64,000 bases of DNA from Botryosphaeria dothidea (Eukaryota; Ascomycota; Dothideomycetes; Botryosphaeriales; Botryosphaeriaceae): assembly GCA_011503125.2 (NCBI GenBank), contig WWBZ02000040.1:2914001-2978000 (forward strand), in the 5' to 3' direction. This document shows positions 1 to 11,220 of this stretch, one piece after another. The stretch's first letter is position 1. The number at the start of each line of letters is the position of its first letter. A program made the position numbers and the translations under genes. Under the pieces are notes generated by a model, which was not told the origin of the DNA, ran no database searches, and saw nothing but the letters and a program-made list of their open reading frames with translations.

Positions 1-817
1 TCATGATGCAGAAGTAAGCGCAGCCTCTGGGCAGGCGCCATGTTTCAAGAATGAACGACGACTTTGATGCTCTTTGGTACGGCGGCGGCAGGGAATCGAC
101 CGGCGCCCAGCTGAAATTTTAGCCGAGAATGAACCTGCGTCGGTTTCCTTCCCGGTTTTCTTTTGGACCACGTCTCCATCAGACATCCTTGAATCCTATT
201 CCTCATCCCACGACTGGTCGTTCGATTACAATTCTTGCATGTGATTTCTTTTGCGGCTGCGTGCTTGGTCTGGGACTCTCGGTTTGCGCTTTCCGCTTTG
301 CTCAGTCAGAATACACAGTAGATGGATCTTTTGATATCACCAGCTAGCAGCGTATCTTCTCCGTTCCTTGCATGCCACTTGATCTTCAGTACACGCGAAG
401 GCTTCTTGGCAGCCTTGGCTTTTCCATCGGCGAGTCCTGAAAGCATCATTTACAGCCAATTTAAGCAACAAACGCCTGACATCTTGGCGCTTTACAAGGT
501 TTCATTGTCTGCCCCGGCCATCCTTCATGTAAACTTCGCCGTCAGCGCCCCCGGGTTCAGTTACCAACCACGATAGATTTGATTGTCTTCACTGCCCTCT
601 ACTTTCTTTACCAAATAACAGCTTTCAACGATGCTGCGCTCTGCCCAACCGGCTTTGTTTCCGCGGACGCTTGCGATCTGAGATTGCCAGATGCGGGCAA
701 TCATAAGAGCCTGGACAAACAAAGACCATAGGAACATTTGTTCAGTTGGTCTCGCAGTATGCATTGCACGCTTATCTTCCCGACACTTCCCTGCGGTCCC
801 GAAACCCTCTTCCGTCC
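1..817. other. Leader/intergenic region, no confident gene
   Basis: No ORF here has recognisable protein content. An ATG on the minus strand at 184-186 opens a 61-codon frame that runs off the left edge. It could be the first exon of a neighbouring gene, but nothing in its translation supports that. The last part is probably the promoter and leader of the gene starting at 818. Confidence 0.4.
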
Positions 818-3667
818 ATGGCTCGCTTCATGCCTGCGCCGCGTTTCCACGACTTCGAAGGATTAACGCGCAGTGAGTGGAAAGAGAAGTGCTTGCCACA
901 ATGGGTCGCTTTCCAAAACTCGATCGACGACAGCAACCGCAACCGAGTGCGCCGTCTCGCGATGAGCCACTGGCACACATGGGACGACTTCCAATGGATT
1001 GACAAGAATCTGCCAAAATTGACAGAGCTGGATCTCAGCGATCTTCAGGACACGATCATATGTGACGGTGACCTCCCTGACGGATTTCAAGAATCTTTCG
1101 ATGCCCGAGGGAATCTAACTACGATATGCCACGGCTATTTCAATTGGGCTCGAATAACACAGTTGGAGCTATGCCAAAGACTCGAAAAGCTCTGGGCTCG
1201 ACACTGGGGCTGCGATCGGTTGCACGACTCAAAGTATAGGCATTTCAACCAAGATGGTTGGGTGCGATCCCGATCCGAATCGAGAGAGCACATTCTGGCA
1301 GAAATACGAAGCCGTCGCGAAGAGCGTCCCGTACAACACGATGACGGCACGGTGAACATAGAGAACAACGGATCGGACATCACGGCCTTCATTGCGCAAT
1401 GCGCGAGGCTCAGGACACTCGCCATCAGGGGCCCTTCTCTCGATCCAGCGCTGAGCAGATGTTGGAGGCCCAGGCAGGCCTGTCTTGAAGACGAAGGTTC
1501 CCACGCGCACGTCTGTACCATCGTGAAAGGTCTCGAGGATAACGCACCCATCTCGCTTCGGACAGTCGAATTCTACCAGGCCGAGTTCTCTCCCCGAATG
1601 CTGACCATGTTGCAGGAGCGGACGCGCATTAGGAAATTCTCCATTTCCTTCGGAGATATCCTACGTCGCTATGCTCCTGTTCGCGAAACGGATATCAGAA
1701 GAGATGACCCGAAAGACCACGCAGCCAATCATGCAAAGATGTCAGTCGACGAGCATTATCAAGTTTATCCGTTGTACCCTAGGGGTTCTTGTCAATATAG
1801 TATCTCCAAAGAGGGCAATGAAGAGCTTCAGTTCCACGAAACACTTAATCTCGACACTTTCCCGCGGTGCAAGCTGCTCGAGTGGTTGTCCGACGAGGAG
1901 ACCCAAACGTTCCTCAGCCACTGGGTACGCAGTCTACACCGCACAGAAGGACAAGCAGGACCCAATCACGTCTCCAACGACGCAGATGCCAGACTAGCGG
2001 ACTCCCTCCTCATCAACAGAGAGGAACGACCCCTCCCAGGCCTTAACCACCTCCTGACCCAGCTCTCCGACGCCTTCAACACCTGCGACGACCTCTCCTG
2101 CAACGACAAAGAAGTCATCAACGGCATCCCCATCAGTTTCTTCTCCTTCATAAATCCCAGCCCGAACCCCCTACACCACGCCGACGCCGGCATCTTCGGC
2201 GCCGCCGCCAACGGCATCGACCTCCGCGCCTTCCACCGCCTGCACTGCCGCTTCGGCTGGGCGCCGCTGTGGGACGCCGACCCGCTCTTCGCCGCCAACT
2301 TCCCCTGGACCGCCGGCATCGCGTTCCCGCCGCCCCAGGAGGAGGTGAGCGCGACGACCCAGGCCGCCGCGCAGCGCCTGCTCGCCCCGATCCTCCGCGG
2401 CTTGCGCTCGCTCGCGAACATCGACGTGCCCGTGCGACTGCTCGTGGGCAACCGGCCGCGCAGCGGTTTCTCCGCTTCTGCCGGCACGGGCTTCTACTGG
2501 GGCGCATCGACGGGAGGGGGGGAAGCGGAGGGAGGGGCTGCGGGCTCGTGGCTCACGCATCCCGTCGTCGACCGGGACCTCTTCCACCGGCCCGCCGGCG
2601 CGCACTTTTCGCAACCGCCGCCGCCGCCGTCTCCTCCTCCTCTTCCGAGCGAGGCGGAAGCGGAGGACGCGAGGGATTTTGAGGACCGGGCGCTCGACGC
2701 GGGCCTGGACGGCCGCCGGGGCCCGCGCACGATCGCGGCGTGCGCGGACGAGCTGGTCGTGCGGTACCAGGACTGGACGGGCACGCTGCCGGACGGCGAG
2801 GCGGAGCCGGGCAGGCTGCTGGAGGCGATGCTGGCGCGGGAGGCGCGCGGGTGGCTGCGGTGGTGGCGCGATTGCGCGCTGGGGTTTACGCGGGTGCGGC
2901 GGCTGTGGATTCGCATGCCGGCGGTGTTCGATGCGTACAAGAGTGTTAGGCTGGCGACTGTGTTGAATAATGGGGTGGGGAGGGGGCAGTGGAGTTATAG
3001 GAACGTCAGTGTGGTGGAGGAGGGTGAGAGGGTGGATTTTGTGGTGAGGGAGTGGGTGAGGAGTGGTGGGCCCAGGGATATGGTGTTTACGCAGGAGGAG
3101 AGGGGTGCGGGGTATCAGGATGTCAACGAGGTTGATGTCGGAGGGCATGACTGGTGGAGCGACGAGAGGAAGGAGAGGGAGGGGAGGAAGTTGTGGAGGG
3201 CCTTTTTCGGGGCTGGCAAGGAGTTGCAGCTTCCGGGCTGGCCAGAGGACCCGGAAACTCAACTCCACCTCAGTCCACCTACCCCACCAATCGAACTTAT
3301 TACGCCTGCACTGACCCCTCCTCCTTCTCTTCCTCTGCCGCCGGCGGAGGAAGAGCGGCTTGAGCCTCCATCATCAATTCCTATTGAATCTGGGGAAGAA
3401 AGGAATGCTATGCGGATACCGCAAACACTCCCACCACCGTCACAAGGAGACCTGGAGCCACCGCCTGCACCGAAGAAGCCTCGTAAGGGGAAAGCTGCTA
3501 CACCTAAGAAACCAAACACCAATAGGAAGCGGACAAGAGCAAGGAGGGATGAAGACGAAGAAGAGGGTGAGACGCAGGCGGAGAAGGAAGAATCGCCGAC
3601 TCCAAAGAAGCCAAAGACGGGAAAGAAGTCGAGATGGGAGAGGGAACTGGAAGCGCTGAAGGGCTAA
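818..3667 (+). CDS. Hypothetical leucine-rich (F-box/LRR-like) protein with basic C-terminal tail, 949 aa
   Basis: Single-exon gene. The open frame extends upstream to a TTG at 746, but the first ATG in good context (TCCATGGCT) is at 818, so I start there. I do not recognise the family. The N-terminal third has leucine-rich segments such as LPKLTELDLSDL near residue 63 and ARLRTLAIRG, the pattern of fungal F-box/LRR-like proteins, though no F-box itself is visible. The middle holds a proline run (about residues 600-616) and acidic patches. The last 70 residues are Lys/Arg/Pro-rich with several KKPK-type clusters, a likely nuclear localisation tail. Codon usage is uneven: ordinary up to about 1960, then almost all C-ending to about 2900, then G-rich. 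Function unknown; a nuclear role is inference from the tail only. Confidence 0.75.
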   Translation: MARFMPAPRFHDFEGLTRSEWKEKCLPQWVAFQNSIDDSNRNRVRRLAMSHWHTWDDFQWIDKNLPKLTELDLSDLQDTIICDGDLPDGFQESFDARGNLTTICHGYFNWARITQLELCQRLEKLWARHWGCDRLHDSKYRHFNQDGWVRSRSESREHILAEIRSRREERPVQHDDGTVNIENNGSDITAFIAQCARLRTLAIRGPSLDPALSRCWRPRQACLEDEGSHAHVCTIVKGLEDNAPISLRTVEFYQAEFSPRMLTMLQERTRIRKFSISFGDILRRYAPVRETDIRRDDPKDHAANHAKMSVDEHYQVYPLYPRGSCQYSISKEGNEELQFHETLNLDTFPRCKLLEWLSDEETQTFLSHWVRSLHRTEGQAGPNHVSNDADARLADSLLINREERPLPGLNHLLTQLSDAFNTCDDLSCNDKEVINGIPISFFSFINPSPNPLHHADAGIFGAAANGIDLRAFHRLHCRFGWAPLWDADPLFAANFPWTAGIAFPPPQEEVSATTQAAAQRLLAPILRGLRSLANIDVPVRLLVGNRPRSGFSASAGTGFYWGASTGGGEAEGGAAGSWLTHPVVDRDLFHRPAGAHFSQPPPPPSPPPLPSEAEAEDARDFEDRALDAGLDGRRGPRTIAACADELVVRYQDWTGTLPDGEAEPGRLLEAMLAREARGWLRWWRDCALGFTRVRRLWIRMPAVFDAYKSVRLATVLNNGVGRGQWSYRNVSVVEEGERVDFVVREWVRSGGPRDMVFTQEERGAGYQDVNEVDVGGHDWWSDERKEREGRKLWRAFFGAGKELQLPGWPEDPETQLHLSPPTPPIELITPALTPPPSLPLPPAEEERLEPPSSIPIESGEERNAMRIPQTLPPPSQGDLEPPPAPKKPRKGKAATPKKPNTNRKRTRARRDEDEEEGETQAEKEESPTPKKPKTGKKSRWERELEALKG

Positions 3668-3759
3668 GTTCTGGCAGGGCACGTGCTGCAATATTTGACT
3701 GAGAATTCAAAAGTTCGAATATGATGCACCACACCCCGTCGTGACTGCAATCTCGTACT

Positions 3760-5070
3760 TCACTCGCCCAAAGCTTCAAACGAAAAACCACCGCCCACCT
3801 CATCACCCTCCTCCACTACCCAGGTGTTCACCCCCGTGTAACTCGCCCACCCGCTCACCTCCACTCTGACCCCCTTCCTCCCACCCACCTCCACCTCCTC
3901 CACCGGCTTGCCCGTAAACCCGCCCTTGCCCCCAAACGCGTTCGACAGGACGCTGTGGTACGTCCACGCCTCGCCCATCGCCCGCTCGCCCTTGGCCACC
4001 GCCAGCGCCACGCGCGCCTGCACCCCGCTGCCGGTGGGGCTGCGGTCGATCTGCTGGTCCGCAAAGTAACAAATGCCCGTCTCGGCGCCGGCGGTCCCCG
4101 GGGCGCGCTCGCCGCGGTTCGGCTGCGTCACGAAGACGGAGTAGAGGAAGGCCAGGTCGGCGTGGTCCGGGTGGTGCAGGTGCGCGCGCAGCGAGGGCAG
4201 CGCGTTGAAGGCGGCCTTGAGGTTCTTGGTTGCGGAGCGCAGGGCCGTGAGGGGCGGGTGGGCGAGGGAGGCCGGGAAGCCGAGGGCGGCGGCGGCGGCG
4301 ACGATGTAGAAGGCGCCGCCGTAGCTTGGGGGAGAGTGTGAGTGTTTTTTTGGGGGGGCTTCTTTGTTGGATTGGGATGGGGATGTTTAGGACTTACGTG
4401 ACGTCGACTTCGACGCTTTTGGCAGAGCTAAGTTCGGGCCAGCGCAGGGGAGGAGGGATGGGGACGATGACTCTGATGGCTGCGGCAAAGCTGGGTACTG
4501 AGAGGTATGTGATGCAGCGGGTAGGGTCGGCGCGGAAGGAGGAGTCGGATTGGATGGCAGGAACAGTGACCTTCACCAGACCGCAGGGTACGTGGAGGCG
4601 GACTTCGACCGTCTTTGTGTTTGAGTCGAATTTGAGCCCTTTGCGGCGCGGAAAGATTTCTGTGTCCGTACAGTCCACAAGCATACGGCTAAGAGCAATG
4701 GTGGCGTGTCCACACATGGTGCTGTATCCCTCGTGCGTCATGAACAGGACGCCCATGTGGGCTTCTCCAGCGTCTACAAGCTCGGTCGAAGGACGCAGGA
4801 TGGCACCGTACATGTCGTGGTGACCGCGCGGCTCAAAGATGAGGCTACGTCGGATATGGTCGTGTTGGGAGAGAGCCTTCGCTCGTTGCTCGAGAAGGGT
4901 GCCGCTTCAGAGGCTATATCAACGTGTGGCCCCAGCATTCAGGCCATATATGCTTACGAGATGTCCGGAAAGCCCTCATACACAATGCGAGTCGGCTCTC
5001 CGGTCGTGTGCATGTCAATTGTCTTGACCTGACGCGCCACCAAAGGGTGAATGAAGGAAGGGACGTCCAT
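3760..5070 (-). CDS. Trans-3-hydroxy-L-proline dehydratase (proline racemase family), 394 aa
   Basis: Three exons: 5070-4958, 4904-4398 and 4324-3760; the 53- and 73-bp GT-AG introns keep frame. It begins MDVPSFIHPLV and soon shows the family segment TIDMHTTGEP. The first catalytic motif MCGHAT carries Cys102. At the second site, where proline racemases have Cys, it has Thr304 in DRSPTGSG. In this family the Cys/Thr pair marks trans-3-hydroxy-L-proline dehydratase, which converts the substrate to delta1-pyrroline-2-carboxylate, so I call a dehydratase rather than a racemase. No signal peptide is visible, so it is probably cytosolic. The 3' end of the coding strand is strongly G-rich. A TATA-like element lies about 75 bp upstream of the ATG. 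Confidence 0.88.
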
Positions 5071-5838
5071 TGTCACGAAAATCCAGGACCGGGCCGAATT
5101 GTGAAGAAAACTGGCTGGTGACGAATGATGGGGCAGAAGTGATGATATATTTATATATGTCGGTTCGCGAAGGCCTGCCGTTTGCACCTGACGCGCTATC
5201 CCAGCATTTCACGCCCTATGCGGGTCATGAGTATTTTGTGCAGACATTGACCAGACAGGGAACCTGATTGTCCATGTGGCTCTACCACCTATACGACCTC
5301 CAGGGTAGCCGAAAGAGGAAGCCATATCTTCTTCCAGAGCTCCATTTTAGCTGTACAAGTCCCTTTCGACGGGACAGGGAGATGGAGAAGAAGCGAGGAG
5401 AGAGAGTGCGCCAGCCCGGGTTGAAATAAACCGGTTCGGTCCGGTGATTCTTCGGCACCCTCACGGATTTCCGAGCTCCCCATCTCAGCCTTCCGCTCAT
5501 CTCTCCATCTCGTCCTCTATTTTCTGCTACCTCTCTCATCCAACGCGTTCTGTGGCCCACCTTTGCACTGAAATGACGAGGAGTTATCATCATCGTCGTC
5601 GCCGTGACTCTTCTACCTTCCAGAAGGCGTCAGACACATCGTTCCCACGCCTCAATGCTGCTTCCGATCAGAGGGGGTTAAAGGTGGAAGTACCATGCGA
5701 TAAACACTAATTATACAGGTATCTCGGTTTCAGCACTCTGTGACCATACTCCGAGCTCAATCAGAATGCCACTTACCCCATGCAACCGCCACCGAAACGC
5801 CAGAACAACGCGCCTCAACAGCACCAGCTTGGGCTCAC
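5071..5838. other. Intergenic, promoter region
   Basis: Apart from the TATA-like element I see no gene. Short ORFs on both strands have low-complexity Ser/His/Arg content and no domain. The span separates two minus-strand genes and should hold the dehydratase promoter and the 3' end of the Rossmann-protein transcript. Confidence 0.5.
5145..5158 (-). promoter_or_regulatory. TATA-like element of the hydroxyproline dehydratase gene
   Basis: On the minus strand this reads ATATATAAATATAT, a good TATA box, 75-88 bp upstream of the ATG at 5070. Nothing else in the interval competes as a core promoter. Confidence 0.55.
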
Positions 5839-6707
5839 TCATTTCCCCGTCTCCTCCTTCATAATCCTCCTAAAAGCCTTATTCGGCACGATCCTCCCGC
5901 CGGCCTCAACATCGTCTCCCTTCAATGGTGCGCCATCACCGACCGCTAGCTTGATGAAGAAGTCGCCCAACAGCGCCGTCGGCGAGACAAAATTCTGCCA
6001 GAATGCGCGAACAGGCGGTCCAAGCACCATTACTGCATAATCTGGCTTGACGCCGCGGTTCTTCAGAGCCTCGATGACTTCGGCATGGCCAGCTTTGTCG
6101 ACGAAGGCCGGACGGACCGAATAAGGGCGCAGAGACGGGTAGCCGTTGGCAGGGAGCTCAAGAAGCTGCGTTTCGGCAATGCCTTTGACGCGGCCGAAGA
6201 GCGGCGTAAAGTAGCCTGGCTTTTGCGTGGCGCCCTCGCCTGGTGAGGAGTCAGTTTGTGGGAGGTAAGAGGTGATCGGGAGAAAGCAAACGGACCGGAA
6301 ACGTAAACGAACTTGAACGGGTCGTTCAGACTTGAAAAAGCTTTCGCAGCGGCGAGTGGGTAGTCTTGTGTAATCTTGATGTACTCCCTAGGCTGGCATT
6401 AGTGCTATTCGATTCCGTGGAGATAATGACCTGCAACTCACTCTTTGCCGACCAGCGTCTGAGAAATTCCTTGGCACCAAAGGCAGGCTTCGGCGCCCTC
6501 TAATTGCTTAAGCACCTCGGGCGGGTACTTTTCGAAATCCTTGTGCTGGATGATGGTCACGTTCTCTTTTCCCTCGGCCATGGGCACGGGACTCCTGCTG
6601 AGAATAGAAAGGTGCGAGATCGGGCCGCCTGTCTTCATGCTGGCGAGCACTTGCGACAGAGCTCCGGAGCCAACGAGGCCCGTCGCGCCGGTCAAGATGA
6701 CATGCAT
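5839..6707 (-). CDS. NAD(P)-binding Rossmann-fold protein (HTATIP2/SDR-like), 252 aa
   Basis: Three exons: 6707-6442, 6387-6296 and 6239-5839, with introns of 54 and 56 bp. The start is the ATG giving MHVILTGATGLVGSG, which places the dinucleotide motif TGATGLVG at residues 6-13 immediately after the first beta strand, as in atypical short-chain dehydrogenases. The family includes small oxidoreductases of the HTATIP2 type whose substrates are mostly unknown. No membrane segment or targeting signal is evident. The 5' splice site of intron 2 (GTCCGT) is weak but is the only choice that keeps frame. It lies upstream of and in tandem with the hydroxyproline dehydratase; whether it acts on that product is speculation. 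Confidence 0.8.
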
Positions 6708-7154
6708 TTTCGAGGAGCAGATACAGGGGAATAGTAGTTGTTGTTGTGCGAGTGAAAGCTGACTGCTGATGTTCACTGAACCAGACTGAAGGACTGCTCG
6801 AATATAAATGCGATCCTGGCGTGCTATCTCCGTCGGAAAATCGATCGCTTAACGCCGTCCGCACGAATTGCGGGCGTGGTGGGACTATTGTTGGAGAGCT
6901 GTCGTCAGGAAACGGATGCCTAGCGGGCCTCTCACATGCGCGCGCTACTCAGCCCCAGGTGTCAGCACTCAATGCGCCTGCCGTGTAAGTGGTCACCTAC
7001 ATTGTCTTTACTATACTCGCTAATCGCAGCACGAACAAATTGTGCATTCTCTCCTTATTTTTATTCTTAAACAAGTAGCGCAAGAAATTGGCATGTCAGC
7101 CAACTTGATGCCCAGGAAGGAATTCTCCCAAGCTGCACTCTGCCGTTATTTCAA
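6708..7154. other. Intergenic, no feature seen
   Basis: This 447-bp span holds the promoter of the minus-strand Rossmann protein and the 3' end of the next minus-strand gene. No ORF or RNA gene is supported. Confidence 0.5.
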
Positions 7155-8169
7155 TCATTGCGAAAAACGCATTGTCGAATGCCAGCCACCAGATACACCA
7201 ACCCGCTCAATCAGATCTTCAATGATGCACGGACTTGTTCCAAAAATATCATGCGACTCCACCGTCCAGTCTTCAGTATACCTGGTGACCCAAAACTCTC
7301 TGAATTCTTTCGCTTTCTCCCCGCCCCCAACAGTTGGGTCCCTGGGGTGTAGCACGTAGTCCATCTCCAAACTCTTCTCCCACACTGACTCAGTGTCCGC
7401 CATTCTCTCGTCCAGCTCGATGCCGTTAGGCCTGTGGTGGTGAAAGTCGTCGGTCAAGACGAGGATCTCGATTTCGCGGAGGTTTGGCATGGATGGGAGT
7501 GCCTGACACACATTGCCCCAGCCATGGGATTCATCCCAATTGGTTTTGATATATTGACTAAAATTCCAGCTGGGGCGCAGCGAGCGGATGAGGTCGAAGT
7601 GGTGAGTGGGTATGGTGTGACGTACGATGAAGATGCGGATTTTTGTGCCGACGTCGAATATGAAAGTGTTATAATTTTGGATGGTGGGGAAGCAACCTGA
7701 GCAGCTAATACATATGGCCAGATTTTAGGTATCACATTTTTTGGCTACGCTTGACTAATCTCGTCTATTATTGCGGCAGTTGGAAATCGCACAAAAGCAG
7801 GAAGATGCGTCTCTTCTTCTTTTTATCTAGTCGAAGAAGACAGCTCACTTACGCTATCCGACACTTCAAAGCCAACGAGAGGAACCCTCCCTCGCGTCCC
7901 GGGAATTCCAGCAGATCACAACTGGCGGGCGTCTCTGACCGGGGCCCAACATTTGAATCCTGATATACCGTACTCACTTGATCAATGAAAGGGGACCTTT
8001 CGTCCGTTGGGATTATCGAAGTCTTATCCACATACACCGCTACATCCCGCCTCTTACACATTCCCTTCTCGACCAATTGGTAGAAGTTGCAATCCACACC
8101 GCCTATCACGTCCTTCAAAATCTTCAAACGCCCTTCCTTTGGCAACACCGCGAACAGTCTTGACCCCTC
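7155..8169 (-). CDS. DUF7730/F-box-like hypothetical protein (5' end unresolved)
   Basis: Two exons can be supported: 8169-7853 and 7704-7155. The first begins after a clear acceptor (CTTGCAG) with EGSRLFAVLPKEGRLKIL, which resembles the 'LPxExRLxIY' opening of fungal DUF7730/2EXR proteins. The second contains FIFDVGTKIRIF, LIRSLRPSW and ALPSMPNLREIEI, which fit the later part of the same family. The joining intron (148 bp) is longer than most here and its acceptor is a judgement. A coding exon upstream of 8169 is expected; candidate ATGs exist between 8485 and 8643, but none gives a convincing in-frame junction. The C-terminus ends at a stop at 7155. Function unknown. Confidence 0.55.
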
Positions 8170-10149
8170 CTGCAAGTCCGTCCTCTACCTCTTCCTAAAC
8201 TTAACGAATCGCACGCGCCCGGCCCCTTCCTCCAACGGCAGCGTGAGCGCGCGCCGCCGCCGCCTCCCTCCTCCTCCTCCTCCTTCCCGCCTTCGGGCTC
8301 GACGCCTTCACCAGCCTCCTGTGATCCGGCCCGGAGCCATACGCCCAGCCACTGTCCCAGCCGAGCCGGCGAATAAGAACGTTTAAGCAAGGCCGCGGAA
8401 CGAGCACCGAGAAGCACACGAAAACCATGTGCAAAGACCCTGCAGACCGTCCAACCCGCGACGTATGTCCCTTCCCTAGCTGCATCGAGGACGTGGGATT
8501 GGCACGGCTCCGGGTAGCGGACGCGCTCGCGCCGGCGGCACGCTGCGTGCTGGTGTTCTTCGCGGAAGTCCAGACCGCACATCATGCAGAGGCATCAGAG
8601 CCCGGCGCCGGCGCCGGCGCCGAGGCCGCAGAGGCATTTCCATCGTGCCAATTTTGTATCGTGAAAAGGGGGATATGGAGGATATGTGAGAGATGAATGT
8701 CAAGACGCAAATAATGAATTACGGCCTACGTTTCCAACGTTCTACATCTGTCGTTCATTACCGGAAAGGGTAATGTTGCTCCGCCAAGTGATCCGGAAAC
8801 TTGGAAGAGGATTGTTGCCTACCAGGCATCCGCCGAGCAACACAGAGTCCAGAAGGAGTCGTGGAACGTTCAGCTCCATGAGTCTGAATAGCATTCTGAA
8901 GGGACACGATGGCTTCTGTCCGAGAGTTTGGAGCATGTCAAAAATAGTATGCATACCGTATCTCGTTAGCCTATTCTGGGCACCTGTTGGATACCCTGTT
9001 GGAAAACTCCTGCCTGAGGTACTGCAGAATGTGCGACAGAGCAAGACGCAACTCAAGCTTCCCAGCACGAATGATTCGCCTTTGAGCATCGCGAGCACGT
9101 CTGTCTCCATTAAGCCGACAACATCCTCGGCACGCCATCAGCTTCGCGAAGCTCGACACAAGCACGGCGAAACATGCAGCTCGGCGGATCCGCAGCGAGC
9201 CCAGCGACCAGGACAGCGCGCCTGCAAGGCCGCCTGAGGGCTGCGGCCCTTGTGTGGAAAACACGTCACAATGCGTGTAGCGCCTCTGCCGCTGCCGTCG
9301 CCTGCAACACCAGGACGACAACCGGCGACTGCATAAGCGTCATGCACCTTTTACTTATCGTCAGCTATTGTCTCGTCGGCGGTGAACCGGAGAGACGAGA
9401 AAAGTCTAAAAGGACTTGTCTCGGCTTTGCGGTTACTGCGGTTATCAGCTTTTGGCGTTATCTCCCGACTTCACGTGGACCAATGGAAGCACGTAGAAAC
9501 CAAAATGTCGGTGGACCTCTCGTCATCGACCATCTACTAATTGAAAAAAAAATGTGAGGGGGGATGTAGATATCTGAGGCTTCGAAGGGTCTCGAGCGCC
9601 ACAGTCCAGACCAGTATGGAGTAGAGCCAAAATAAACGCTGCCCAATAACCAGGAAATGAAGGTCGGCAGGCGCATAATGTGACACCTTCAAAAGACTGA
9701 GCTGCAGCCCAGGACGAAACGGTGAAGCGATATATCCAAAGAGCCGGTCCGATCTGGGATGGGCGCCATCTCCGAAAATTCCGTAAAAAGCAAGAACTCA
9801 GATGAGAGACATCGGTTCGTGTTTGTAACCACCAAAACTCTTTTTCTTCTGTCATTCAGGTTGGAGGAGCAAGCGCCAGCGTTGCTCAAGATTGCTTGCG
9901 CCATGTCTTATGTGAAACTCTTAAAATGAAAACCAACAGCCACATCGGCCGCAACCAGATATACCTTATTAAATAGATCCAAATGCGATAACCATATGAT
10001 ATCCTCTAAAAACAAAATTCAACGCTTTTTGATATGCAAGATTCCCGGAAATGAAGGCGGGGCGCATTGTGCTACCGCGCCAGTGACTCGAACTGTTATC
10101 CGCTTCCCCGTCTGCACGCCGCCATCACGTTAAGCGAATGCGACAAATG
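8170..10149. other. Long stretch without a confident gene
   Basis: The first 500 bp probably contain the missing 5' exon of the DUF7730-like gene and a GC-rich repeat near 8604-8624. From 8700 to 10149, ORFs of 100-180 codons occur on both strands, but none has family motifs, and opposite-strand frames overlap as expected by chance. The end should include the 3' untranslated region of the ECL1-like gene. Confidence 0.4.
8603..8624. repeat. Short GGCGCC tandem repeat
   Basis: About three and a half copies of the hexamer GGCGCC. On the minus strand it encodes an arginine-rich run in one frame. Simple-sequence repeat. Confidence 0.6.
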
Positions 10150-11220
10150 CTACGAGTAGGCCGATCGCATGGTTGATGCTGTGCTACTCGGCGGCGCTTG
10201 CATAGCACTGAAGGCAAACAGCTGTTTCAGACTTCCCTGGCTTGGTGAAGCCGCGTTGGGGATCTTCTTCTCGAACAGCTCCAATTCGCCCGCGGCAATG
10301 CCGGTCGACGTCTGGCAACTCGGACCACTCTTCAATGACCACTGGGTCAGACTTGAAGGTGCAGTGGTCGGGTGAACAGCGACAGCGGTAAAGGGGTTGA
10401 CGAGGTCGATGGAGCGGGTGCCATAAGATGACCCGTTAGGGTTTCTCCTGGGTAGCGGTCTACTTGACGGAGTGTACGGCATGGATATGCTGACCGAGCT
10501 GGTGGGCGTGTGCGATAATGACGGTGCGGTACTTGTTGTTGACACGACTGTTGATGTCGAAGATCGGTGATAGTTCGGTCTTGTCCTCTGGGCCGTCATG
10601 TCTGTGCAAGAGAAAGTGCGCAGGTACCGAGTAGCTTCCGACTCCTTTGGTTTCTCCTCGGTCCACTCAGGAGTTTCATCATCAGAGGTCTCGGAGTAGC
10701 CGTAGGAGAGGCGTTTTGCGGGAGCTACAGTAGGAGAGCGAGGAGGAATAATGTCGCGGGAAGGAGAGACGTCCTCGAAAGAATAGCGGGTGTAGGGTGT
10801 CGGAGGAGGTGAAGGCTCGAAAGTGATGGTCTTGGTGTTGTCCTTTTTCCGACAGCTGTCAGAGGGACCGGGTTAGTATGTGGAGCAAATAACTGGAGAC
10901 TGGTGCGGACTCGACTTACCTCTCTGAGCAGTAGAGTATCGAGTTGTTCGGGACGATGATCTGCTTCTCGCACACAGTGCTGCAAGAGAATCGGTCAGCC
11001 ATGACTCACGGGCGTCAAGGGCGCGCGGTTGGGCTCACCAGAAGTTCAAGAAGCTGGCGGCCATGAGGTCGTCTTCCGGGTCGTCGTCCTTGCGCTGAGG
11101 GACCTTGGTCTGCGACTTGCCTGCGCGCTTGAGCGGGGCAGGCCTGGCGACGCGCGGGTGAGACTGCGATGGCCTTTTAGGGTGCGAGGGAGTTCGGTGG
11201 TGGGCGTGCGCGGTAGCCAT
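10150..11220 (-). CDS. ECL1-type lifespan regulatory factor, 315 aa
   Basis: Three exons: 11220-11039, 10979-10920 and 10855-10150, with introns of 59 and 64 bp. The diagnostic part spans exons 1-3: C61-x2-C64, then YC78-S-E-S-C82-R-K-K-D. This matches the short zinc-binding signature of the fungal ECL1 family, whose S. pombe members extend chronological lifespan and respond to nutrient stress. The N-terminus is His/Arg/Pro-rich and basic; the long C-terminal part is Ser/Thr/Pro-rich and looks disordered, which is usual for filamentous-fungal members and much longer than the small yeast proteins. The ATG at 11220 is the first in frame with good context; a frame reaching further upstream is not needed. 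Role in this organism is inferred from the motif only. Confidence 0.68.

Noticed and set aside
2171..3268. 365-codon minus-strand ORF opposite the 949-aa protein
   Set aside because: Arg/Pro/Leu-rich antisense shadow over the GC-rich part; no domain.
10075..10145. Possible tRNA (a TTCGAGT-like T-loop on the minus strand)
   Set aside because: The flanking arms do not pair into a T stem or acceptor stem.
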